The notes: generated by a model not told the origin, from the sequence alone. A stretch of DNA of 64,000 nt from Williamsia phyllosphaerae (GCF_014635305.1 NZ_BMCS01000003.1:496001-560000), one strand, 5' to 3'. Shown: positions 43,518 through 51,951, numbered from the stretch's first letter. Numbers and translations are program-made.

Positions 43518-44618
43518 GTGCGCGTCGCGCTGATCACCTACTCGACCAAACCCCGCGGCGGGGTGGTCCACACCCTGGCGTTGGCCGAGGCCCTCGCCGA
43601 CGCCGGGGCCGACGTCACGGTGTGGTCCCTCGCGCGTGGGGACGACAGTGGCTTCTTCCGCACCGTGGACTCCCGGGTCCGACTGCGGCTCATCGAGTTC
43701 CCGACGATGGAGGACGAGACCGTCACCGACCGGATCGTCCGCTCGATCGAGACCATGCGCCGCGCGTTCGACCGACGCGAGTACGACATCGTGCACGCGC
43801 AGGACTGCATCAGCGCCAACGCCGTCGGACCGTGCATCCGTACCGTGCATCACCTCGACGAGTTCACCACCCCGGTACTCGCCGAGTGTCACGAGAAGGC
43901 GATCGTCGAGCCCTACGCGCGGATCTGCGTCTCCCGCGCCGTGGCGGCCGAGGTCGTCGACGGGTGGGGTCTGCATCCCACGGTGATCCCGAACGGTGTT
44001 GCGGCACAGCGTTTCGTCGATGCCGCCGCCGACACCGTCGAGGCGATCGCCGCACGGGAGCGTTGGCGCTCGCAGCTGGGCACCTATGTGCTCGCCGTCG
44101 GCGGTATCGAACCCCGCAAGGGGAGCATCGACCTGCTCGACGCGTACGCACTGCTCCAGGCCACACATCCGGGGTTGTCGCTGGTGTTCGCCGGGGGCGA
44201 GACACTGTTCGACTATCGGGACTACCGCGCCGAGTTCGACCGTCGGCGTGGCGAACTCGATGTCGAGCCCGCGGTGTTGGGCACCGTCGACGACGACGAG
44301 CTACCCGCTCTCGTCTCGGCATCGGCGGTCTTCGCGTTCCCGTCCACCAAGGAGGGGTTCGGTCTCGCCGCCATGGAGGCACTCGCCGCCGGGCGTCCGG
44401 TGGTCGCGCGCGACCTACCGGTGTTGCGGGAGGTCTTCGGTGAATGCGTCTCGTACGCGGCCGATGTGCCGCAGCTCGCGGATGCGCTGGCCGGTGCCCT
44501 CGGGACCGGTACGGACCGCAGTACGGCCGGTCGCGACCTCGCCGAGTCGATGACCTGGGCCGCCGCCGCGCAGGCGCACCTGCGTTTCTACGCCGATCAC
44601 CCGATGCCGACGAATTGA
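43518..44618 (+). CDS. MSMEG_0565 family glycosyltransferase (GT4 type)
   Basis: This is a retaining GT-B glycosyltransferase of 366 residues. The N-terminus (RVALITYSTKPRGGVVHTLALAEAL as a pattern, with GGVV as the donor-loop) and the C-terminal GGIEPRKG and EGFGLAAMEALAAG motifs are those of GT4 enzymes; the EX7E pair is present. It has no membrane helix. The family is known only from this gene cluster, so it is expected to act on the same unknown product, perhaps adding a sugar. The GTG at 43518 has GAGGGG 7 nt upstream. It converges on the HNH gene with 27 nt between. Confidence 0.87.
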   Translation: MRVALITYSTKPRGGVVHTLALAEALADAGADVTVWSLARGDDSGFFRTVDSRVRLRLIEFPTMEDETVTDRIVRSIETMRRAFDRREYDIVHAQDCISANAVGPCIRTVHHLDEFTTPVLAECHEKAIVEPYARICVSRAVAAEVVDGWGLHPTVIPNGVAAQRFVDAAADTVEAIAARERWRSQLGTYVLAVGGIEPRKGSIDLLDAYALLQATHPGLSLVFAGGETLFDYRDYRAEFDRRRGELDVEPAVLGTVDDDELPALVSASAVFAFPSTKEGFGLAAMEALAAGRPVVARDLPVLREVFGECVSYAADVPQLADALAGALGTGTDRSTAGRDLAESMTWAAAAQAHLRFYADHPMPTN

Positions 44619-44645
44619 CCGGGGCATTGTCACGCTGGGTCGCGG

Positions 44646-46052
44646 TCAGTACTCGAGGTGCCGCGGGTAGGTGGTGAATTGTTCGCCGGTTGTGGTGTTG
44701 GTCCAGGTGATCGAGCGGTCGTCGTGCATGACGGCTCGCCACAGTCCAGTCGTCTTGGCGTGGTGGTGCAGTCGGCACAGAAGACCCAGGTTGATCCGCA
44801 CGGTCGGGCCACCCGCGGACGGGTTGGTGTGATCGAAGGGGATGGTGTGGTCGATGTCGCAGGTCTCGCCGGGGTGATCGCAGCCGACGAATCGGCACGT
44901 GCCGTCAGCCCAGATGATCCACTCCCGCATCGATGGTGATGGTTGGTATCTCAATGCTGCTGCCGGTGGCCCGGGCGGCGGGTGATGGCCATCGTTGGTG
45001 TCGAAGCCATCGCGGATGATCCCGGCGGCGCGGGTCTTCCCGCGTCGGAACCCGGTCGCGCAGGCATCGGTGGTGCGGGTAGGGGCGGTGGCGTCGTCGA
45101 ACAGTCCCTGCCATGTCGCGTCGGTGGCGAGGAGGCGGGCGTAGTCGGGATCGATCGGTCCCTGGCCCTCGATGTAGGGAACCATCGCGCCGGTCAGGCC
45201 GGCCAGGGTTGCGGCATCGACATGGACCATCACCTGCGGGGTGCCCGGCAGGAGGTCGGTGCACGGTTCGGTGGTCATGTCAGGTCCGGTTGCATCGGGG
45301 CACTGGTCGCGTCCGCAGTGGCATGCCAGCGAGTCTTCGCGGCGGGTCATCGCCCGCACCGCGGCGACCCGACGTTGCCCTGGTGTGCGGGGATCGGCGT
45401 CGCACAGTCGGTTGGTGAGCCCGGTGATGGCGGCTTCGAGCTCTGCACCGAGATCGGCGGGGACGCAGCCGTCGATGGTGGAATGCCCGTGGCGGTCGGG
45501 GCGGATCTTCACGTTCTGGTGGCGTTCGAAGTCGGTGCGTTCTGCTGCGGCCAGTTCCGGGTCGATCTCGATCAGCAGCGAGTCGAGTCGATCGCGCATC
45601 TCGCGTGTCGACATGGCCTGTTCTGCCATGGTCAGCCCGGCCGACTCCATGAGCTTGCGTGGCAGATCGTCGAGATGGGCGGTGGTGTCGGCGATCGTGC
45701 GGACCCGGGCGAGGTCGAGGTCGCCGCGGTAGAACGCGGCCCGTAGGTCCGGCAACCGATCGAGTTGCAGCGCCAACTCGATCCACGCTGACGCGACACC
45801 GGTCGAGACCTTCAATGCGGTCGCGACCTCGATGGTGGCGCCCTTGTCGCCGATGTGGCCGAACACCGCACCGTGGCGCTGCATCGCGATCTCACTGCGC
45901 CTCAGTTCGAACAGCCGACGAGCGGCGAACACTTTCGCTGCTGCACAACGAAACTCAGAACGCTCCGCCTCCTGGAGGAGGAGCACCGCGTCGGAGGCAC
46001 ACGACGACGTCAACTGGTCGTCGACCATGCTGACATCCACCCCCGCGAACAT
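44646..46052 (-). CDS. HNH endonuclease with DUF222 domain
   Basis: This 468-residue protein belongs to the 13E12/DUF222 family common in Mycobacteriales. The DUF222 region is at about 20-270 and an HNH nuclease domain at about 375-440 with the pattern C-x4-C, CDIDHTIPFDH and N-LGLLCRLHHHAKT; the His and Asn of the motif are present. These genes occur in multiple copies and sometimes behave as mobile elements, but no inteins or terminal repeats are visible here. The ATG at 46052 has a TAGGGT box 6 nt upstream and a strong inverted repeat overlapping the -35 region. Confidence 0.88.
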   Translation of the reverse strand: MFAGVDVSMVDDQLTSSCASDAVLLLQEAERSEFRCAAAKVFAARRLFELRRSEIAMQRHGAVFGHIGDKGATIEVATALKVSTGVASAWIELALQLDRLPDLRAAFYRGDLDLARVRTIADTTAHLDDLPRKLMESAGLTMAEQAMSTREMRDRLDSLLIEIDPELAAAERTDFERHQNVKIRPDRHGHSTIDGCVPADLGAELEAAITGLTNRLCDADPRTPGQRRVAAVRAMTRREDSLACHCGRDQCPDATGPDMTTEPCTDLLPGTPQVMVHVDAATLAGLTGAMVPYIEGQGPIDPDYARLLATDATWQGLFDDATAPTRTTDACATGFRRGKTRAAGIIRDGFDTNDGHHPPPGPPAAALRYQPSPSMREWIIWADGTCRFVGCDHPGETCDIDHTIPFDHTNPSAGGPTVRINLGLLCRLHHHAKTTGLWRAVMHDDRSITWTNTTTGEQFTTYPRHLEY

Positions 46053-46058
46053 GAGTCG

Positions 46059-46104
46059 ACCCTAGCGACCCGGTCTGACAATTCGACTGCGCCGGAGTCG
46101 AATT
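46059..46104 (-). promoter_or_regulatory. HNH gene promoter with inverted-repeat operator
   Basis: On the minus strand a TAGGGT -10 box (46059-46064) is 6 nt upstream of the ATG. Upstream of it, AATTCGACT (46080-46088) and AGTCGAATT (46096-46104) form an exact 9-7-9 inverted repeat that covers the -35 region, so a repressor site is likely. Confidence 0.55.
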
Positions 46105-46204
46105 CCCGAGTTGTCCACAGTTAGGGGCAGACGCACCGGAGAGGAAGGAACGAGCCTGACCGTCGAATTGTTCGATGTCGTGAGCGCACTGTGGTCCGGT
46201 GCGG

Positions 46205-47230
46205 TCAGAGCCGCGCGGCGAGGCCGGCGACCCGGTCGATCAGCTCGTCGAAGAACAGATCCGGATCCGTTGCGGTGGCGATAGCGGCGTTGGGTTCCCG
46301 GCCCCACATGCCGCGCTCGTCGGCGACCGTCGTCCCGCGCGTCAACGTCCCGGCGAGTTCCACGTCTACGCAGGCCGGGCGGGTCGTGGTGATGGTCGGG
46401 TCGAGTGCGACGGCGGCGGCGAACGGGTCGTGCATGTGGGCGATGTAGCCCTCGTCGTGGTCGGCGTGGAACTCGAAGTAGAAGCGGATGGCGTCGACGA
46501 GGTGTCGGACGACCGCCCGGCTCGCGACCGACCGTGTCCCGCGCTCGTCGACCGGCGTCGGCTGCTCGACCGGTGTGCTGCCCGCCGACGCGGCCAGACG
46601 ACCGAGGTGGTCGGGCGTCATGACGATGGTCTCGGTCAGGTCGAGCGGGCAGATGATCGGGGCGGGTGCCCCCGAGTGACCGAAGGCGGCAAAAACCCGT
46701 TGTGCCGCTTCAGGATCCACGGCGATGTTCCATTCCGAGGTGGGTGTGGTGTTGCCCGGGTGGTGGAACGACCCGCCCATGACGACCAGGCGGCGCAGCC
46801 GGGCGGGCAGTCCGGGGTCGCGCTCGATCGCGATCGCGAGGTTGGTCAGGGGTCCGGTGACCAGACCGATGATCTCGCCGGGGCGCTCGGTGGTCAGATC
46901 GATCCAGGCGTCGGCGGCGTCGCGGTGCGACGGCGGTGTGGGGGCGGGAGGGAGCTCGGCGTATCCGATCCCCAGAGGGCCGTGCGTGTCCTCGGTCGTC
47001 ATCAACTCGGCGACCAGCGGCGCGGTGGCGCCGAGACACACTTCGACGTCGTCGCGGCCGCAGAGGGCCAGCCAGGCGAGGTTGTTGGCGCACACCACAT
47101 CGGTGGGCACGTTGCCCGCGGTCGAGAGGACGGCGAGCAGCTCCGCGTCGGGGTGGGCCAGCAGGTAGAGCAGGGCCAGCGAGTCGTCGATGCCGGTGTC
47201 GCAGTCGAACACGAGGGGATGGGCGGCCAC
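46205..47230 (-). CDS. Inosine-uridine-preferring nucleoside hydrolase family protein
   Basis: This IUNH-type hydrolase has 341 residues from GTG 47230. The calcium-binding motif DCDTGIDDSLA is at about residues 9-19, and later metal and base contacts (VMGGSFHHPGN and the HDPFAA motif) are conserved, so it should cleave N-glycosidic bonds of a ribonucleoside. The base preference cannot be read. A TAGGGT box (47238-47243) is 7 nt upstream of the GTG; a GTG at 47239 would lie in it. Purine or pyrimidine salvage is the expected role. Confidence 0.88.
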   Translation of the reverse strand: MAAHPLVFDCDTGIDDSLALLYLLAHPDAELLAVLSTAGNVPTDVVCANNLAWLALCGRDDVEVCLGATAPLVAELMTTEDTHGPLGIGYAELPPAPTPPSHRDAADAWIDLTTERPGEIIGLVTGPLTNLAIAIERDPGLPARLRRLVVMGGSFHHPGNTTPTSEWNIAVDPEAAQRVFAAFGHSGAPAPIICPLDLTETIVMTPDHLGRLAASAGSTPVEQPTPVDERGTRSVASRAVVRHLVDAIRFYFEFHADHDEGYIAHMHDPFAAAVALDPTITTTRPACVDVELAGTLTRGTTVADERGMWGREPNAAIATATDPDLFFDELIDRVAGLAARL

Positions 47231-47243
47231 GTGCGCCACCCTA
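47231..47243 (-). promoter_or_regulatory. Leaderless promoter of the nucleoside hydrolase gene
   Basis: TAGGGT on the minus strand (47238-47243) is 7 nt before the GTG at 47230; it overlaps the end of the DinB-like gene (stop at 47241). Confidence 0.5.
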
Positions 47244-47714
47244 ACCGACGTCGTCGACCAGGATGTCTCTGCTCAGCTCGAGCTGGCCGAGGTGCTGCGA
47301 CAGCTCGCGGATGACGTGTAACAGGATCCATTCCGGTGTCGCATCGGCGATGTCGGAGGTCCGCGTGGACCCCGACACCTCGCGGTCGCGGACGCCCTCG
47401 GTCAAAGCGATGTGTACCCAGTCGTCGACGCGCGCGGCCACGTCGTCGATCGCCGACTCGAGTGCGGCGACGCTCCCGGTCGCGGTGAACTCCGCGGCGC
47501 GGTCGCGGGGGATCCGCTCACCGCCGATGACACTGCCGCACCAGAACTTCAGCATCTCGGTGCAGTGGAAGACGATCGCGTACGGGGAGTTGGCCCCGGG
47601 CAGGTCGGGAACCGCGTTCACCCGCTCGTCGCCGAGCTCGACGACGATGGCTCGCATCGCCGCGAGGTTCTCCTCGACAAGCACCTCGACCGCTGCGCGC
47701 AACGGCGGGTTCAC
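47241..47714 (-). CDS. DinB-like (DUF664-type) protein
   Basis: This 157-residue protein fits the DinB/YfiT four-helix family by its shape: an N-terminal helix with LVEENLAAMRAIVVEL, an FHCTEMLKFWCG segment and a late HVIRELSQHLGQLELSRD helix. The metal site of DinB proteins, two histidines, is represented by H in FHCTEM and in LSQHLGQL. In Actinobacteria relatives are mycothiol-dependent S-transferases, but that is only possible. The GTG at 47714 overlaps the stop of the upstream SDR gene (GTGA). Both are probably co-transcribed. The partly open frame upstream is not used. Confidence 0.7.
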   Translation of the reverse strand: MNPPLRAAVEVLVEENLAAMRAIVVELGDERVNAVPDLPGANSPYAIVFHCTEMLKFWCGSVIGGERIPRDRAAEFTATGSVAALESAIDDVAARVDDWVHIALTEGVRDREVSGSTRTSDIADATPEWILLHVIRELSQHLGQLELSRDILVDDVG

Positions 47715-49135
47715 CACGGGTACGGCTCGAAATCCTTGAGGAAGCACCCGTACAGGTCGATCCCGTTCTCCCCGTCCACGACCGGGTGATAGACACGCGC
47801 GGCGCCGTCGACGAGGTCGAGCGGTGCCCTGAACCCCTCCTCGGCCAGACGCATCTTCGAGTCGTGGGGGCGTTCGTCGGTGATCCAACCGGTGTCGACC
47901 GCGGTGACGAGGATGCCGTCATCGAACAGTTCACCCGCGCTGGTGCGGGTCAACATGTTGAGGGCGGCTTTGGCCATGTTGGTGTGCGGGTGCCCTGGGC
48001 CCTTGTAGCCGCGCGAGAAGATGCCCTCCATCGCCGAGACGTTCACGACGTACTTGCGGCGGGCGGTCGACGCGCGCAGGGCCGGCGTGAGACGTGAGAG
48101 CAGGATGAACGGCGCGACGCTGTTGCAGAGCTGCACCTCGAGCAGTTCGAGCGGGTCGACGTGGTCGACCGAGGCCACCCAGCTGTTCGAGCTGACGAGG
48201 TCGGGGAGTAGTCCGCCTGCGTCCACGGCGGTCCCGTCGGCGATCCGTGCTGGCGAGGCCGATCCCGCCGTCATCGCCAGTGCCACCAGCGATTCCGCGG
48301 CCGCATCGGAGTCGGATCCACCGGCGAGCGCGTTGGGGTGCAGTTCGCTGCTGTCGCCCATGGTCAGAGTCGGGATCTGTGCGGCACGTCCGGACAGGGG
48401 CGCGTTCTCGGCGTCGGTCAGCGACCGGTAGGAACCGGGGGAGCGGCGCACGGTCTGTGCGGCGTTGTTGATCAGGATGTCGAGGCTGCCCTTCGCGGCG
48501 ACCGCGTCGGCCAGCGCCACCACCTGCGCCGGATCGCGCAGGTCGATGCCGACGATGTCGAGCCGGTGCAACCAGTCGGCTGAATCATCCTGACGTGCAA
48601 AGCGTCTGGCTGCGTCGCGGGGGAACCGGGTGGTGATGGTCAGCTCCGCGCCGTCGCGCAGCAACATCAGGGCGATGTACATGCCGATCTTGGCCCGACC
48701 ACCGGTGAGCAGCGCCCGACGACCGGTCAGGTCGGTGCGCTGGTCGCGACGGGCGCGGTTGGTCCGCACACAGTCCGGGCAGAGCTGATGGTGGAACGCG
48801 TTGACCTCGGTGTACTCGCGCTTGCAGATGTAGCAGGCCTGGGGCCGGATCAGATGCCCCGCGACACCGGTCGCGTCGCCCGACAGGCCGATCCCCGCGG
48901 TCTCGTCGTCGATGCGGTCCGCCGAGCCGGTCGCCGTGGCGGCGAGTACGGCACGGTCGGAGTCGAGCCGCGCACGGTGCTTGGCCCGCCTGTGGGTGCG
49001 CTTGGCCACTTTGAACATGCGCGCGACCGCACGTTGCACCGCCACCGAGTCCGGATGCCCGTCGTCGAGCAACGCGGCCTGCTCGAGAACCCGACGCATC
49101 GTCGCCATGTCCTCGGGGTCGATCTGCTCGGTCAC
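47711..49135 (-). CDS. Zinc-ribbon SDR-family protein lacking the catalytic Tyr
   Basis: This 474-residue protein has three parts. The N-terminal 95 residues are charged and helical. A CX2CX14CX2C zinc-ribbon (CYICKREY and CPDC, about 101-122) follows. An SDR domain then runs to the end, with the cofactor motif LTGGRAKIGM at about 143-152 and the NNAAQ motif. At the usual YxxxK site the sequence is HPHTNMAK, so the Tyr is replaced by Thr while the Lys is kept. Function is unknown; a redox role without the normal Tyr is uncertain. A long Ser/Ala/Gly-rich insertion lies at about residues 235-310. It is upstream of the DinB-like gene. Confidence 0.75.
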   Translation of the reverse strand: MTEQIDPEDMATMRRVLEQAALLDDGHPDSVAVQRAVARMFKVAKRTHRRAKHRARLDSDRAVLAATATGSADRIDDETAGIGLSGDATGVAGHLIRPQACYICKREYTEVNAFHHQLCPDCVRTNRARRDQRTDLTGRRALLTGGRAKIGMYIALMLLRDGAELTITTRFPRDAARRFARQDDSADWLHRLDIVGIDLRDPAQVVALADAVAAKGSLDILINNAAQTVRRSPGSYRSLTDAENAPLSGRAAQIPTLTMGDSSELHPNALAGGSDSDAAAESLVALAMTAGSASPARIADGTAVDAGGLLPDLVSSNSWVASVDHVDPLELLEVQLCNSVAPFILLSRLTPALRASTARRKYVVNVSAMEGIFSRGYKGPGHPHTNMAKAALNMLTRTSAGELFDDGILVTAVDTGWITDERPHDSKMRLAEEGFRAPLDLVDGAARVYHPVVDGENGIDLYGCFLKDFEPYPW

Positions 49136-49198
49136 CCGACCAGTGTAGAAGGGTCCGCAGACCGCGTCCGGTCGGGACGGATTGTGCTACAAGGAACT

Positions 49199-49723
49199 AT
49201 GAGCAAGCCTGCGATCGGCCGGGACGTACACATCTGTGTGATGGGCGTGAGCGGGGTCGGGAAATCCACCGTCGGGGCCGAACTCGCTGCGCGATCGGGC
49301 CGTTCGTTCGGCGACGCCGACGATCTGCATCCCCGGTCCAACGTCGAGGCGATGGCCGCGGGCACCCCGCTCACCGACACCGAACGCGGCCCGTGGCTCG
49401 ACGCCGTCGTGGCGTGGCTCGACGAGCGTTCCGAGGACACCGGTGGGGTGGTCTTCGCGTGCTCGGCGCTCAAGAGGCGTTACCGCGATCGGCTCGCCGA
49501 GGCGAGCGCGCCGGTCTTCTTCCTGCACCTGACCGCGGACACCGACGAACTGCGCCGCCGCATGACCGAGCGGAAAGGGCATTTCATGCACGTGGACATG
49601 CTCGAATCGCAATTGGCCGATCTGGAGCCGATCGAGGCGGACGAGAACGGACTGGAGATCCCGACCAGCGGTTCGGTGACCGAGACGGTCGATGCGATCC
49701 TGGCCCGAATCCGAGCCGTGTGA
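49199..49723 (+). CDS. gntK: Gluconokinase
   Basis: This is a GntK/IdnK-family gluconokinase of 174 residues that phosphorylates D-gluconate to 6-phosphogluconate for the pentose-phosphate route. The P-loop GVSGVGKST is at 16-24, and the GDADDLHPRSNVEAMAAG substrate segment and the HFMHVDMLESQLADLE lid motif are diagnostic. The ATG at 49199 has AAGGA 4 nt upstream. No gluconate transporter or regulator is adjacent. It is divergent from the zinc-ribbon SDR gene. Confidence 0.92.
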   Translation: MSKPAIGRDVHICVMGVSGVGKSTVGAELAARSGRSFGDADDLHPRSNVEAMAAGTPLTDTERGPWLDAVVAWLDERSEDTGGVVFACSALKRRYRDRLAEASAPVFFLHLTADTDELRRRMTERKGHFMHVDMLESQLADLEPIEADENGLEIPTSGSVTETVDAILARIRAV

Positions 49724-49750
49724 GTGTCGCGATCGAAGCCGCGACCAGTG

Positions 49751-49836
49751 TGTCCGGAGGGGGACTTGAACCCCCACGCCCGTTAATAGGGCACTAGCAC
49801 CTCAAGCTAGCGCGTCTGCCATTCCGCCACCCGGAC
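49751..49836 (-). tRNA. tRNA-Leu (anticodon GAG)
   Basis: An 86-nt class II tRNA on the minus strand. The acceptor stem pairs the ends with GTCCGGG at the 5' end, the anticodon arm CTAGC-TTGAGGT-GCTAG gives anticodon GAG (49801-49803), a long variable arm follows, and the T-arm holds GTTCAAGTC. The 3' CCA is not encoded. Confidence 0.95.
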
Positions 49837-49945
49837 ATGCACGGTTTTGCTCCCGTACGAGTGCCGGACAACATTAACCGACCGCTTGACCGGAACCCAA
49901 ATCACCAGCACCTCCGATGGTGTGACCAGTGATAGGAATGGGAAC

Positions 49946-51286
49946 GTGACCGACAACTCCGCACCCCGCGCCACCGACGAGGTCGTCGACCTCGTCAGCG
50001 CCCTCATCCAGTTCGACACCACCAACACCGGCGAACTCGAGACCACCGTGGGCGAGGAGGAATGCGCCCGCTGGGTGGCGGCCCAGCTCGAGGAGGTCGG
50101 GTACGAGACCGAATACGTCGAGTCCGGACAGCCCGGCCGCGGCAACGTGTTCGCCCGCCTGCGCGGATCCGATCCCGAGCGTGGCACGTTGCTGCTGCAC
50201 ACGCATCTCGACGTCGTACCCGCCCGACCCGAGGACTGGAGCGTCCACCCGTTCTCCGGTTCGGTGAAGGACGGCTATGTGTGGGGTCGCGGCGCGATCG
50301 ACATGAAGGACATGGTCGGGATGGCCCTCGCGCTCGCCCGCCAGTTCCGCCGCGACGGCACCATCCCGCCCCGCGACATCGTGTTCGCCTTCCTCGCCGA
50401 CGAGGAGGCGGGCGGCAAGTGGGGTTCGCACTGGCTCGTCGAGAACCGCCCCGACCTCTTCGAGGGCATCACCGAGGCGGTCGGAGAGGTCGGTGGCTAC
50501 TCGCTGACCGTCGACACCCCCGACGGGTCGACCAAGCGTCTGTATCTCGTGGAGACGGCCGAGAAGGGCATCGCGTGGATGCGACTCACCGCTTCGGCGA
50601 CCGCGGGCCACGGTTCGTTCCTGCACGAGAACAACGCGGTGACCATCCTGGCCGAGGCCGTCGCGAAGCTCGGACGGCACACCTTCCCCCTCGTGATGAC
50701 CGATTCGGTGGCCGAGTTCCTCGGTGCCGTCAGCGCCGAGTCCACCCTCGAGTTGTCGCCCGACTCGCCGGATCTCGAGACCACGCTGCACAAACTGGGA
50801 TCCATCGCGCGGATCATCGGCGCCACACTGCGCGACACGGCGAACCCGACGATGCTCAACGCCGGCTACAAGGCGAACGTGATCCCGCAGACCGCGACCG
50901 CTGTCGTCGACTGCCGCGTACTGCCCGGTCGGCAGGCCGCGTTCGAGGCCGAGGTCGACGCGATCATCGGACCCGACGTGACCCGGGAATGGGTCACCAA
51001 GCTGGACTCGTACGAGACCACCTTCGACGGGGCGCTCGTGGACGCCATGAACGACGCGATCCTGGCCTTCGACCCGGACGGTCGCACGGTGCCGTACATG
51101 CTGTCCGGCGGCACCGACGCGAAGGCGTTCGCGAAACTCGGCATCCGGTGCTTCGGTTTCGCACCCCTGCGGCTGCCTCCAGAACTCGACTTCGCCGCGC
51201 TGTTCCACGGGATCGACGAGCGGGTCCCGGTCGACGGCCTGCTGTTCGGCACCGAGGTGCTCGAGCATTTCCTGCTGCACAGCTGA
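49946..51286 (+). CDS. M20 family metallopeptidase (Rv2141c-like)
   Basis: This ArgE/DapE/ACY1-type metallohydrolase has 446 residues, close to Rv2141c. The first metal motif is HTHLDVVP at about residues 89-96, the bridging Asp lies in GRGAIDMKDMV and the catalytic pair is in FLADEEAGG; the lid domain (about 215-345) contains GHGSFLHENNAV. These are dipeptidase- or deacylase-type enzymes, and the substrate is unknown. The GTG at 49946 has GGAATGGGA upstream. The frame is open upstream through the tRNA region, which is not coding. Confidence 0.9.
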   Translation: MTDNSAPRATDEVVDLVSALIQFDTTNTGELETTVGEEECARWVAAQLEEVGYETEYVESGQPGRGNVFARLRGSDPERGTLLLHTHLDVVPARPEDWSVHPFSGSVKDGYVWGRGAIDMKDMVGMALALARQFRRDGTIPPRDIVFAFLADEEAGGKWGSHWLVENRPDLFEGITEAVGEVGGYSLTVDTPDGSTKRLYLVETAEKGIAWMRLTASATAGHGSFLHENNAVTILAEAVAKLGRHTFPLVMTDSVAEFLGAVSAESTLELSPDSPDLETTLHKLGSIARIIGATLRDTANPTMLNAGYKANVIPQTATAVVDCRVLPGRQAAFEAEVDAIIGPDVTREWVTKLDSYETTFDGALVDAMNDAILAFDPDGRTVPYMLSGGTDAKAFAKLGIRCFGFAPLRLPPELDFAALFHGIDERVPVDGLLFGTEVLEHFLLHS

Positions 51287-51404
51287 GCGGCGATGCGAAA
51301 GCGTTACCAATTCATCGCCGCTAACTAGTAACGCAAACGATCGGTACTCCGAAGTACCCGGTGATTCGGTTGTCGCCGAACCCACCCGGACCCAAGGAGC
51401 CCAC

Positions 51405-51926
51405 ATGTTCGTCTCGACTCGTTCGTCTCGCACCTCCAACCGACCATCTCGCGTCGTGCTCGGCGTCGCCGCCATGACGATGGCCCTGTCCGGCACCCTC
51501 CTGGCCACCGGCGCAGCCTCGGCCGCGCCGACGCTCTCACACGGATCCGTCCCCTACACGCCGACCATCACGAAGACCCCGGGTGCCGGGTGCTCGGCGG
51601 TCATCGGGGCGACCAAGCTCCCGCAGACCCGGCCGATGGACTACCGCGTGAAGGTCGACATCAAGCGATTCGGTCGAAACTGCGGGTCCTTCCTGCTGGC
51701 GGTGAAGTGGACGAACACGACGACCGGTGGCACGGGCGGGCAGTACCAGACCGTTCTGCCCGACGGCAGCGTCGAAGGCTTCAGCGACAACATCCTCGAC
51801 GGATTCGGATTCGCGCCGGGTGCCGGGCGGATCACCTCGACCATCACCACCTACAGCAAGTCCGACGAGGAGGGAGAGATCGCCCTGCCGAACATCCCGG
51901 GCCGGTCCATCTTCACCCTGTACTGA
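51405..51926 (+). CDS. Secreted hypothetical protein
   Basis: This 173-residue protein has a clear Sec signal peptide: basic start, hydrophobic helix (about 17-35) and cleavage after SAA at about 41. The mature part has two cysteines (GCSAV and RNCGS) that may form a disulphide, strand-rich composition and an FGFAPGAGRI segment. I do not recognise a family. A strong AAGGAG ribosome site precedes the ATG. It sits between the M20 and PEBP genes, which are neighbours in M. tuberculosis, so it is an insertion into a conserved block. A hairpin at 51952-51984 follows. Confidence 0.8.
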   Translation: MFVSTRSSRTSNRPSRVVLGVAAMTMALSGTLLATGAASAAPTLSHGSVPYTPTITKTPGAGCSAVIGATKLPQTRPMDYRVKVDIKRFGRNCGSFLLAVKWTNTTTGGTGGQYQTVLPDGSVEGFSDNILDGFGFAPGAGRITSTITTYSKSDEEGEIALPNIPGRSIFTLY

Positions 51927-51951
51927 ACCCGCTGCGTCACAACGACGTTCG

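Noticed and set aside
49736-49836. tRNA-Leu as an attachment site of an integrated element
   Set aside because: No integrase gene and no repeated copy of the tRNA 3' end was found in the window; kept only as a suggestion in the junction finding.
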